Assembly: GCF_019100565.1 (NCBI RefSeq)
Contig: NZ_JAHRID010000001.1
Span: 124,001-188,000, forward strand
DNA from: Arsukibacterium indicum
Lineage (GTDB): Bacteria > Pseudomonadota > Gammaproteobacteria > Enterobacterales > Alteromonadaceae
Direction: 5' to 3'
DNA: 64,000 nucleotides
Shown piece by piece: positions 26,268 to 33,949 of this stretch. The notes under the pieces were generated by a model, which saw only the letters and a list, made by a program, of their open reading frames with translations, did not search any database and was not told the DNA's origin. Position 1 is the first letter of the stretch. Each line of letters begins with the position of its first letter. The position numbers were made by a program, and so were the translations under genes.

Positions 26268-26283
26268 TACCACTTTATAGGTA
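26268..26283. promoter_or_regulatory. NarL/NarP-type 7-2-7 site between the nitrate transporter genes
   Basis: TACCACT-TT-ATAGGTA has one perfect heptamer (ATAGGTA) and one with a single mismatch to TACYYMT. It lies 52 bases from the FNR-like box, centre to centre. Confidence 0.6.
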
Positions 26284-26455
26284 GTACTGAAGCAAGCTAC
26301 ATATTATTGAAAATAAGCGCTTGGTACCTACTAAGGCTTAGTTCTTTAACTGGTGCAGGCTTGAGCGGCGCGTCAGAGGTACACCCTCTTTGCTGCTGCA
26401 GCACTTTGCTTTGGCGTTACACTACTGCTTAGTGATATACAGCGGATATTTTGCT

Positions 26456-27760
26456 ATGGCGCACTATGCCCCTACTACGCTGGCACAGGCCACATTGCCC
26501 GGTGCCAACCGTGCTTTGTTACTGGCAACACTGGCCTTTGCCGCCTGTTTTTCGGTCTGGACCCTATATGCTGTAATGGGCATCCTATTACAGCAACAGC
26601 TGGGTCTTAGTGCTACCGAATACGGTATTCTGCTGGCAGCGCCAATTTTAAGTGGTGCAGTGCTTCGGATCCCACTCGGTATGCTTGCCGATCGGCTCAG
26701 CAGCCGCCGTCTGTGGCTTTATCAAATGCTGGCTGTCATTCCCGCGCTGCTGTTATTGCCATTGGTAGATAGTTACAGTGGTTATTTGTGGCTGGGACTG
26801 TGGTTTGGTATCAGTGGGGTATCTTTTACCTTTGGTGTGCGCTACGTCAGTTGTTGGTTTGCCTCCAGCCGTCAGGGTCGGGCGCTGGGCTTATTTGGCG
26901 TGGGTAATGCCGGGGTGGCGATCACCTTTGTACTGGTGCCGCTTGCAATTGAATATGTTGGCTGGCAATGGGTGGGGCCGCTCTATGCCGCTGGTATGCT
27001 ATTGATCACCATACTGTTTGCTTTGCTGTCACCCGCCGAACCTACCCAAGCTTATACTAACGCCACCGCGCTTAGCTTGCGGCAATTGATATGCGATGCG
27101 CGAATTTGGCGCTTTTCGCTGTATTACTATTTTGTGTTTGGCAGCTTTTTAGCGCTGTTACTGTGGTTACCGCAATACTATATGCAAGCCTATGACATGA
27201 GCGCGCAACAAGCGATGGCATTTACCTTGTTTTTTGTTGCTACCTCATCAATGGTAAGGGCGCTGGGCGGCTGGTTTGCTGATCGCTATGGTGGGCGGGC
27301 GGTAAACTGGAGTGTGTTCTGGGTCTGTATTATGTGTTTGTTTTTTTTAAGTTACCCACCTACTACCCTGATTATTCATGGCCTGGAAAAAGACGTACAG
27401 CTGGAAATCGCGATGAATGTCTGGTGGTTTACGTTATTGATTTTTATTATCGGCGTAGCTCAGGGTTTTGGCCGGGCCAGTGTGTATAAGGTTATTCACG
27501 ATTATTACCCGCAGCAAATGGGTAGCGCCGGTGGCTTTGTTGCTGCCATTGGCGCGCTGGGCGGCTGCACCCTGCCCATTGTATTTGGTTTGGCACAGGA
27601 TGCACTTGGCATAGTTACCGGCTGTTTTATGATTTTATACGGCGTATTGGCGCTTTGTATGATCACCATGTTTTTTGCTAATCAGGCGGCGCAATACCAG
27701 CAAAAGCTGGCTGCTGCCCGCTCTGACAATTTTCTTTTAGATGAAGATCAACCTGTTTAA
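26456..27760 (+). CDS. narK1: Nitrate transporter, NarK1-type (NNP family of MFS)
   Basis: A 434-aa twelve-helix member of the nitrate/nitrite porter family, distinct from the divergent narK product. Its helix-5 Arg lies in FTFGVRYVSCWF, and the N-terminal ACFSVWTLYAVMGI resembles the NarK1 half of Paracoccus NarK1-NarK2, thought to be a nitrate/H+ symporter. The ATG at 26456 gives the normal N-terminus; the frame runs further upstream without a ribosome site. nnrS follows after 14 bases. Confidence 0.88.
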   Translation: MAHYAPTTLAQATLPGANRALLLATLAFAACFSVWTLYAVMGILLQQQLGLSATEYGILLAAPILSGAVLRIPLGMLADRLSSRRLWLYQMLAVIPALLLLPLVDSYSGYLWLGLWFGISGVSFTFGVRYVSCWFASSRQGRALGLFGVGNAGVAITFVLVPLAIEYVGWQWVGPLYAAGMLLITILFALLSPAEPTQAYTNATALSLRQLICDARIWRFSLYYYFVFGSFLALLLWLPQYYMQAYDMSAQQAMAFTLFFVATSSMVRALGGWFADRYGGRAVNWSVFWVCIMCLFFLSYPPTTLIIHGLEKDVQLEIAMNVWWFTLLIFIIGVAQGFGRASVYKVIHDYYPQQMGSAGGFVAAIGALGGCTLPIVFGLAQDALGIVTGCFMILYGVLALCMITMFFANQAAQYQQKLAAARSDNFLLDEDQPV

Positions 27761-27774
27761 GGTAAGGATAAACC

Positions 27775-28977
27775 ATGCAAATTACCGACTTGGCAACTGA
27801 GCAGAAGCTGTTACCGTTGCTGCGCCAGGCGTTTCGGCCGATGTTTTTATTTGGCGCGGCCTTCAGTGCCCTTGCCATGCTGCTGTGGGGGCTGGCGCTC
27901 TCTGGCCATATTCAACTTAAACCCTTTGCCAATGTATTGTTCTGGCACAGCCATGAAATGCTGTTTGGTTTTGTCTGTGCCATTATCATCGGTTTTTTGC
28001 TAACTGCGGTGCAAAACTGGACCGGCCTGCGGGCGCCACATGGCAAAAGCCTGCTAATAATAAGCTTGTTGTGGCTGGCAGGCCGCTTGCTACTGCTGTT
28101 CGGCCAGGGCTTACCCCTTTACCTGGTGGCGGCAGTAGATTTAAGTTTTCTACCAATTTGTGCCTGGTTGCTGGCAAGGCCGTTAATCCAGGCTGGCCAG
28201 CACCGCAACCTGTTTTTTGTGCCGGTGTTGTTATTACTTACCGCCTGTAATGCACTGATGTATATCGGCGTCGCGACTAACCGTTATGAGCTTATTCAAC
28301 TTGGCAGCCAGAATGCAGTGTGGCTAATCACCCTGTTAATGGCGATAGTCGGCGGCCGGGTGCTGCCGATGTTTACCGCCAATGGCACCCAAACCAAAAA
28401 AGCGGAGCCGCTGTTATGGCTGGATCGTGCCGCGCTTGGCTCACTTTGGCTGATCTTTGTGCTGCATTTTTTTGCGCTGACTAAATATTTGCCGCCGCTG
28501 GCGATAAGTGGTTTATTTGCACTTAGCGCCTTCTTCACTGCCCTGCGCTGCCTGCGCTGGAAAATATGGATCACTTTAAAAGTGTCGCTGCTCTGGTCGC
28601 TGCATCTGGCGTACTGGTGCATTCCAATTGGCCTGGCACTCTATAGTGCCCGCTATGCAGGCTTTAATATCAGTAATAGCATAGCGTTACACGCTCTTAC
28701 CGCCGGCGCCATGGGCAGTATGATTTTAAGCATGATGGCCCGGGTGTCATTAGGCCACAGCGGCCGGATGCTAAAACCGCATGCCATTATGTCGCTGGCG
28801 TTTTTGCTGGTACTGGCTGCCGCTGTCAGCCGTACCCTGCTGATCTGGCTCTGGCCGGCGCAAACAATGCAGTGGTTGTGGCTTGGCGTCGGCGGCTGGG
28901 TGCTGGCGTACGTGCTTTACGTATTGGTGTATTTCCCGGTGCTCACTACGCCCAGGCCAGATGGACGGCCGGGCTAG
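27775..28977 (+). CDS. nnrS: NnrS family heme/copper membrane protein, nitrosative stress protection
   Basis: A 400-aa protein with about twelve membrane segments. NnrS proteins protect against NO-derived iron-dinitrosyl damage and bind heme and copper. Family marks are the opening LLRQAFRPMFLFGAAFSAL, the His-containing FWHSHEMLFGFVCAI, and GGRVLPMFTANG. It is tightly linked to narK1 (14 bases) and probably co-transcribed. Confidence 0.92.
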   Translation: MQITDLATEQKLLPLLRQAFRPMFLFGAAFSALAMLLWGLALSGHIQLKPFANVLFWHSHEMLFGFVCAIIIGFLLTAVQNWTGLRAPHGKSLLIISLLWLAGRLLLLFGQGLPLYLVAAVDLSFLPICAWLLARPLIQAGQHRNLFFVPVLLLLTACNALMYIGVATNRYELIQLGSQNAVWLITLLMAIVGGRVLPMFTANGTQTKKAEPLLWLDRAALGSLWLIFVLHFFALTKYLPPLAISGLFALSAFFTALRCLRWKIWITLKVSLLWSLHLAYWCIPIGLALYSARYAGFNISNSIALHALTAGAMGSMILSMMARVSLGHSGRMLKPHAIMSLAFLLVLAAAVSRTLLIWLWPAQTMQWLWLGVGGWVLAYVLYVLVYFPVLTTPRPDGRPG

Positions 28978-28987
28978 AACCCCCCTG

Positions 28988-29003
28988 TACCTCTTAAGAG
29001 GTA
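28988..29003. promoter_or_regulatory. Perfect NarL/NarP 7-2-7 site upstream of the DGC-domain gene
   Basis: TACCTCT-TA-AGAGGTA matches both heptamers of the TACYYMT-N2-AKRRGTA consensus at all positions. It is centred 29 bases upstream of the FNR box centre and begins 11 bases after the nnrS stop. Confidence 0.75.
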
Positions 29004-29017
29004 AGCGTGCCGCGGCT

Positions 29018-29031
29018 TTGATTTGTATCAA
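29018..29031. promoter_or_regulatory. Perfect FNR box of the DGC-domain gene
   Basis: TTGATTTGTATCAA is a perfect FNR palindrome. TACACT at 29053-29058 is a plausible -10, placing the start near 29065 with the box centred at about -41. Confidence 0.85.
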
Positions 29032-29100
29032 GTCGCGGATTGCTATGGCCTCTACACTGAATAAATAGTCTGACCACGCTATTTAACAGGGGAGCCCCGT

Positions 29101-29490
29101 ATGAACACCGAATACAACGACAAGCCTTTAGTCTATTCCTGCTCTGGCTGCTCAAACGTCGCGCAGCTGGCCAATGATTTAGCCGTGGTACTTGACCGCG
29201 AAGGCTCAGCACAAATGTCTTGTATTGCCGGAGTTGGCGGTAAGGTAAAACAGCTGGTAAAAGTCGCCCAATCCGGCAGGCCGATTCTGGCAGTAGATGG
29301 TTGCCCGCTTAACTGCGTAAAACACACCCTCGCCACGGTAGATGTCGTACCCACCTGGCATATCGAACTCACCTCACTAGGCTATAAAAAACGCGATCAC
29401 GAAAACTGCGATTTAGGTGATGCCTATAAACTGCTGCAGATGGTGCATAGCGATATATTGCCACAAGCGGCGAAGCCGGCACTGCGGTAA
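29101..29490 (+). CDS. DGC-domain putative zinc-binding protein
   Basis: A 129-aa cytosolic protein of the DGC family, named for its Asp-Gly-Cys motif (VDGCPLNC, C68 and C72). Further cysteines are C14 and C17 (YSCSGCSNV), C41 and C103. The Cys set suggests zinc or a redox/metal role, but no function has been proven for the family to my knowledge. It is a single gene with its own promoter holding the best FNR and NarL/NarP sites in the window. A GGGGAG ribosome site precedes the ATG. It converges on moeB, with 12 bases between the stop codons. Confidence 0.82.
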   Translation: MNTEYNDKPLVYSCSGCSNVAQLANDLAVVLDREGSAQMSCIAGVGGKVKQLVKVAQSGRPILAVDGCPLNCVKHTLATVDVVPTWHIELTSLGYKKRDHENCDLGDAYKLLQMVHSDILPQAAKPALR

Positions 29491-29502
29491 TCGCAGCAAG
29501 CG

Positions 29503-30267
29503 TTAACCACAAACACTACAGTTTGGGTCTTTGTTTAAACCGAACTGACGCCATTGGCTTGTTAAGGCGTCAAATAACTGCAACTTGCCATACAGTGGTG
29601 TACCTATTCCGCCAAGAATTTTTACCGCCTCTAAAGCCTGCATGGTGCCAATAATACCGACTACCGGGCTTAGAATACCCGCTTCCATACAGCTGAGTTG
29701 TTGCTCGCCAAATAGCTGACTGAAACAGTGGTAGCAGGCACCGTCGCCTTGCATACTAAAACTGGCCACCTGACCTTCCAAGCGAATAGCGGCGCCCGAT
29801 ACCAGCGGCACTTTGGCCTTAACACAGGCTGCATTAATGGCATTGCGGGTGGTAAGGTTGTCAGTGCAGTCCAGCACCAGTGAATACTGCGGTACCAGCG
29901 TCGCTAAATCGTCTTCACTTAACCGCTGCTGCAAAGCCTGTATTTCAATTTCGGAATTTAACTGGCGCAAACTGGCTGCAGCTTGCTGTACTTTACTCTG
30001 CCCGATATCGGCTTCGCGATACAAGATTTGCCGTTGTAGGTTACTGTGGTCAATAGTGTCATCATCTACCAGGGTAATACTGCCTATACCACTTGCCACC
30101 AGATAAGGTGCGGCAGCACAGCCTAACCCACCCATGCCAATCAGCAGTACGTTACTGGCGAGTAACGCTTCCTGGCCCCTAAAATCCAATGCCGGCAGCA
30201 TTACCTGGCGGCTGTAACGCATCGCCTGCTGCGGGCTAAGCTCTGACGGATTAGTCGGTTTTGTCAT
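29503..30267 (-). CDS. moeB: Molybdopterin-synthase adenylyltransferase (MoeB/ThiF/HesA family)
   Basis: A 254-aa E1-like enzyme that adenylates the C-terminus of the small sulfur-carrier subunit MoaD. It shows the nucleotide-binding GMGGLGCAAAPYLVASG, the RQILYREADIG stretch, the LDCTDNLTTRN motif and a C-terminal CSVCG zinc site with an earlier CYHCF pair. MoeB is favoured because the context is molybdenum-enzyme synthesis; a ThiF role cannot be excluded. It overlaps the end of ybaN by 17 bases and seems to be the last gene of norR2-ybaN-moeB. Confidence 0.85.
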   Translation of the reverse strand: MTKPTNPSELSPQQAMRYSRQVMLPALDFRGQEALLASNVLLIGMGGLGCAAAPYLVASGIGSITLVDDDTIDHSNLQRQILYREADIGQSKVQQAAASLRQLNSEIEIQALQQRLSEDDLATLVPQYSLVLDCTDNLTTRNAINAACVKAKVPLVSGAAIRLEGQVASFSMQGDGACYHCFSQLFGEQQLSCMEAGILSPVVGIIGTMQALEAVKILGGIGTPLYGKLQLFDALTSQWRQFGLNKDPNCSVCG

Positions 30268-30652
30268 AATCATTATCCTGAGTAACTTGTTCAGGGCGGC
30301 GCCATAGCCAAAGTGCCACCAACAATAGAAAACATGGCAGCAGCAGTTTTAGTAATAACGGCGCTGTCGATAACTGCAACAACAGCACGCTTAGCAGCAT
30401 CATGCCACAGGCCAGATATTTAGCACGGCGGGGTACCACCCCGTTTTGGCGCCAGGCCAGGATCGGTGGGCCTAAATGCGGATGAGTTAACAAGCGTTGC
30501 TCCAGCGCCGGCCAGCCTTTTCCTGCCGACCAGGCACTAAGTAAAATAAAAGGGACCGTTGGCAGGCCCGGCAAGGGTATGCCTAACAGGCCCAGTGCTA
30601 AGCTTATTATTGCCAGCGCCCGCCAGAACAGCGCCCGACTATAGTGCCACAT
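30251..30652 (-). CDS. YbaN family (DUF454) inner-membrane protein
   Basis: A 133-aa protein with three hydrophobic segments and the DUF454 pattern (LGLLGIPLPGLPTVPFILLSAW, then KGWPALEQRLLTHPHLGPPI). The function of the family is unknown; it is seen near anaerobic and heme-related genes. It lies 15 bases after norR copy 2 and overlaps moeB, indicating one operon. Confidence 0.85.
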   Translation of the reverse strand: MWHYSRALFWRALAIISLALGLLGIPLPGLPTVPFILLSAWSAGKGWPALEQRLLTHPHLGPPILAWRQNGVVPRRAKYLACGMMLLSVLLLQLSTAPLLLKLLLPCFLLLVALWLWRRPEQVTQDNDYDKTD

Positions 30653-30667
30653 TATGTTTCCACCAAT

Positions 30668-32194
30668 TTACTTAAGCCCCAACCGTTGTGCCAGCTTATG
30701 CAGGTTGCTGGGGTCAAGCTCAAGCTGCCGTGCCGCTAACGACCAGCTGCCATTTTGCTGGCCTATCGCTTGTTGAATCATCTGTCGTTGCAGTTGATTA
30801 ACCGCCTGTTTTAACGGTATAGCGCTAAGTTGCAACACACCGTTTGTTTCATTGTGCGCAATGGCTGCCGGCACGGTATCCAGATCAAGCAATGTCGCCT
30901 CCAGGGTAACGATGTCAGTTCGCGACGCGCCATGACTTAACGCTTTAATCGCCGCCCGGCTAATCACATGCTCCAGTTCCCGCACATTGCCCGGCCAGTC
31001 GTAACTTAACAACGCCAGCTCGGCGTCACTGGATAATCTGAGCGCCCGCAGCCCCAACCGGCTTCGGTTCAGCTCAAGAAAATGGCCGGCTAACAACGGA
31101 ATATCATCCGGCCGCTCGCGCAGTGGAGGGATTGGCAACGGATATACTGATAACCGATGATATAAATCGGCCCGAAACTCACCACTTTTAACTTGCTGCT
31201 TTAGATCACGATTCGTTGCCGCAACCAACCGCACATTTACCTGACGTGTTTTATCTGAGCCCAGGCGCTGAATTTCACCGTCTTGCAGTACCCGCAGCAA
31301 TTTGGCTTGCACGGAAAGAGGCAGCTCGCCTACTTCATCTAAAAACAGCGTACCGCCATCGGCTGCCTCAAAACGCCCGGCCCGCTCGCTGTGGGCACCT
31401 GAGAAAGCACCTTTGTTATGACCAAACAGCTCACTTTCCGCCAAGCTTTCTGGTAGTGCAGCGCAATTAATATAAATCATCGGCTTAGTAGCGCGGGCGG
31501 AACTGCGGTGCAAATGACGAGCAAACAGCTCCTTACCCACACCCGTTTCACCAAGCAACAAAACGGGCAGATCAGAGCTTGCCACCACCGTGAGCTCCTG
31601 CAGAATTTGTTGCAAAGCTTTACTCTGGCCAATCAGCTCATAACGTTGTTTGGCGGCCGGTTCATATTGCTGCTCGTCGGCCTGATGATTGAGCCGTAAA
31701 GCCCGGTTAGCTTGCTCCAGCTCAGTCATCCGCACTGCGGCTTCTACCAGCAAACTGTAGCGCTGCAGCTCGTATATCGCAGCCTGAGAAAAGCTGCCTG
31801 CCTGCAACGCATCCAGGGTAATAACACCCCAACAGCGTCCCTCAACATAGAGCGCAATACCCATACAATCGTGCACCGGTAGTGCCTGCCCGGGTTGCTC
31901 GGCTAACAAACCATCGTATGGGTCGGGTAATTCAGACTCAGGCTCAAACCTGACGGGGTTGCGACTGGCTAAAATTGCTGCCAGCCGGGGGTGTTGGGCT
32001 ACCACGAAACGCCGGCCTTGGGCTTCACGTACCAGGCCATGCAATGCCACAGGTTTAAGCACATCATGTTCCAGCCTGAGCAAGCCTACTGCCCCGCAAC
32101 TAAAGTGACTACGCAGGGTACTCACTAAACGCTGCAAACGCACGGCCGCAGGCAATTCTGTTACCAAATCAGCAATTAAACTTTCTTCCAGCAT
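30668..32194 (-). CDS. norR: NorR-type sigma-54 activator, copy 2
   Basis: A 508-aa protein with GAF (1-160), AAA+ (about 185-425) and Fis-type DNA-binding regions ([20 protein letters not shown]). The iron-site motifs DPYD (91-94), HDC (108-110) and ITLD (125-128) are kept. Walker A is GETGVGKE (215-222). The sigma-54 contact loop is GAFSGA (262-267) instead of GAFTGA. The start at 32194 is chosen because the longer frame from 32308 runs across the NorR-site and sigma-54 promoter region. It is divergent from ytfE, with three GT-N7-AC sites between, one of which almost touches its own start codon, suggesting autoregulation. Confidence 0.92.
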   Translation of the reverse strand: MLEESLIADLVTELPAAVRLQRLVSTLRSHFSCGAVGLLRLEHDVLKPVALHGLVREAQGRRFVVAQHPRLAAILASRNPVRFEPESELPDPYDGLLAEQPGQALPVHDCMGIALYVEGRCWGVITLDALQAGSFSQAAIYELQRYSLLVEAAVRMTELEQANRALRLNHQADEQQYEPAAKQRYELIGQSKALQQILQELTVVASSDLPVLLLGETGVGKELFARHLHRSSARATKPMIYINCAALPESLAESELFGHNKGAFSGAHSERAGRFEAADGGTLFLDEVGELPLSVQAKLLRVLQDGEIQRLGSDKTRQVNVRLVAATNRDLKQQVKSGEFRADLYHRLSVYPLPIPPLRERPDDIPLLAGHFLELNRSRLGLRALRLSSDAELALLSYDWPGNVRELEHVISRAAIKALSHGASRTDIVTLEATLLDLDTVPAAIAHNETNGVLQLSAIPLKQAVNQLQRQMIQQAIGQQNGSWSLAARQLELDPSNLHKLAQRLGLK

Positions 32195-32195
32195 G

Positions 32196-32248
32196 GTATT
32201 TTTTACCCTTGGGTAGATATTACCCTTAGTTAACTGGGTGCAATTTAC
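32196..32248. promoter_or_regulatory. Three NorR-type GT-N7-AC sites upstream of ytfE
   Basis: GTATTTTTTAC (32196-32206), GTAGATATTAC (32213-32223) and GTGCAATTTAC (32238-32248) form an array 17 and 25 bases apart. The last ends 43 bases before the -24 element. The first lies one base from the norR2 start codon. Confidence 0.72.
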
Positions 32249-32290
32249 CACAGTGCATAATAAAGCTATATAAATCAAAGGAGGTAGTTT

Positions 32291-32306
32291 TGGCCTGACT
32301 CTTGCC
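32291..32306 (+). promoter_or_regulatory. Sigma-54 promoter of ytfE
   Basis: TGGCCTGACTCTTGCC has GG and GC exactly ten bases apart and keeps TGGC and TTGC, an excellent -24/-12 match. Start of transcription is expected near 32317, about 75 bases before the ytfE ATG. Confidence 0.8.
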
Positions 32307-32391
32307 ATCTTAGTCTTGTTAATAGCGGTTAACCGCCCAGTTGAAAGCGGCCCCTTTAATCAATTAAGCAACTAAGTAAGCAGGAGCAAGT

Positions 32392-33105
32392 ATGTCATTC
32401 ACCCATGTATCATTTTTAGACCAGTCTTTAGGCCAGATAGCCACTACCATTGCCGGTGCTACCGCGGTATTTCATCAGTACAAACTGGATTTTTGTTGTG
32501 GCGGCCAACACAGCCTGCGTGAAGCACTGGCTGCAAAAGAACTGGATGCAACGCCTATTCTCAGTGCTCTTCGGCAATTACAACAACAAGAAGGCGAGAT
32601 AACCGACTGGCGCAGCAAACCGGTAAAGGAGCTTATCGAGCATATCCTGCAGCGTTTTCACCAGCGCCACCGTCTACAACTGCCCGAGGTTATCCGACTG
32701 GCCCGGCGGGTTGAGCATGTTCATGCTGACGATCCGAATTGCCCGACAGGGCTAACACAACACCTGGAAGACATGTATCAGGAGCTGGAAAGCCATATGG
32801 TAAAAGAAGAGCAGATTCTGTTTCCTATGTTGGCAGGCGGCATTTATCCGTCCGGGCCGATTAGCGTAATGGAAGAAGAACACCTGCAGCATGGGGATGC
32901 CCTGGAAACTCTGGATAAGTTGACTAATAACATTACTTTGCCGGCCGATGCGTGCAATACGTGGACAGCACTGTATCTGGCATTGCAGGAGCTGAAAGAA
33001 GACTTAATGCAGCATATTTTACTGGAAAACCAAATCTTATTTGTCCAGCCCAAAGCCAGTGCTCACGATGATGACCGCCAAATGTGCTGCGGTAGTTGCC
33101 AATAA
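32392..33105 (+). CDS. ytfE: Di-iron repair protein RIC (YtfE/ScdA/DnrN family)
   Basis: A 237-aa hemerythrin-like protein that repairs Fe-S clusters damaged by NO and oxidants. It has the ScdA_N domain with FCCGGQHSLREA (C35, C36), followed by a four-helix bundle with His/Glu ligands (FHQRHRLQLPEV, ESHMVKEEQILFPML, EEEHLQHGDAL, ILLENQILF). The last residues add a Cys-rich tail (MCCGSCQ) beyond the usual end, which might bind metal. GCAGGAG precedes the ATG. A NorR-type sigma-54 promoter drives it. Confidence 0.94.
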   Translation: MSFTHVSFLDQSLGQIATTIAGATAVFHQYKLDFCCGGQHSLREALAAKELDATPILSALRQLQQQEGEITDWRSKPVKELIEHILQRFHQRHRLQLPEVIRLARRVEHVHADDPNCPTGLTQHLEDMYQELESHMVKEEQILFPMLAGGIYPSGPISVMEEEHLQHGDALETLDKLTNNITLPADACNTWTALYLALQELKEDLMQHILLENQILFVQPKASAHDDDRQMCCGSCQ

Positions 33106-33766
33106 CTCATTTTTTCATCGGAACCATGCATTAATGCCTGGTTCCAATCAGCCTTTTGGTGTTTAGCTAGGTGTTTGAATCTGTGTTTAATCGTTTTTCG
33201 GCCATTTTGAAGCAATTAGTTATTCGTCGACAAAGCACTGCAATGTGAGTTTATGCTTGGAAACTTTTAATTTGTCACAGTTTTCTTTCTTATAGGTCTA
33301 TATCAAGCATTCTCCACAGGCTAAAATTGGGATCACTTAACCTCTAAGACGTTAAAGATGTTTAAAATCAACATAATAAAACCATCCTTCCCTATGTTAT
33401 AGATTCGTTCCCTTCTCAAGTACCCACCTAACCTAGTAGCGACCAGATTGTCTTCTAATAAGATCGCATTGATATATCAACAACCAGCAAACACAAAATA
33501 CACAGTGAGCACTGCAAGGAAGAAAGTGCGCAATATACTGATATTTATACATTTATAGTGCGCACTATCTTAAAAAAATTTAAATGATGGTCATAATGGA
33601 AACTTTTAACTTGTGGCCTTTTAGTGACCAAATAGTATTCTAAAGGCTTTTAAAGCGACCAAAATCTAACTTGAAAAAATATTTTATAGTGCTATAGTCC
33701 TTATATTATAAGGCTTTCAGGCTACTTAGCCTTAATTTCAGTGTTATTCAAAGCATAAATATACCC
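33106..33766. other. AT-rich gene-free stretch next to the tRNA fragment
   Basis: About 660 bases without any credible gene. It is visibly more AT-rich than the surroundings. It holds an 18-base direct repeat with one mismatch (33258-33275 and 33597-33614, core GGAAACTTTTAA) and two GTGCGCA-containing elements near 33526 and 33559. This could be the degraded edge of an integrated element. Confidence 0.4.
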
Positions 33767-33813
33767 CCTTGACATGGTGGGGGTCGGTGGTTCGAGTCCA
33801 CTAGGACGCACCA
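33767..33813 (+). tRNA. 3' fragment of tRNA-Val(GAC), likely attachment site (not a functional tRNA)
   Basis: The sequence from CCTTGACATGGTGG through the variable and T arms (GGTGG TTCGAGT CCACT) to the acceptor 3' strand AGGACGC-A-CCA closely matches the 3' part of gammaproteobacterial tRNA-Val(GAC). It includes the anticodon loop TTGACAT. The acceptor 5' strand, D arm and intact 5' anticodon stem are missing; the upstream bases are AT-rich and unrelated. This is the typical attR footprint of an element inserted at a tRNA anticodon loop. A terminator follows 17 bases later. Confidence 0.8.
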
Positions 33814-33830
33814 ATAAATTCAAATAAAAA

Positions 33831-33854
33831 CGCCACTCAATGAGTGGCGTTTTT
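33831..33854 (+). terminator. Terminator following the tRNA-Val fragment
   Basis: CGCCACTC (33831-33838) pairs with GAGTGGCG (33842-33849) around a three-base loop and is followed by five T. It is probably the native terminator of the original tRNA-Val gene. Confidence 0.85.
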
Positions 33855-33949
33855 GTATTTTTAAACTGTGATAACTAGCGTTTTGCCCGAAAAACGGCAA
33901 TGCTGTTATTAACCCAACCATCAGACGATTAATTGGTTAGTTGTCAGGC

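Noticed and set aside
32195..32308. N-terminal extension of norR copy 2 from 32308
   Set aside because: It would place the NorR sites and sigma-54 promoter of ytfE inside the coding region, and homologues start near MLEES.
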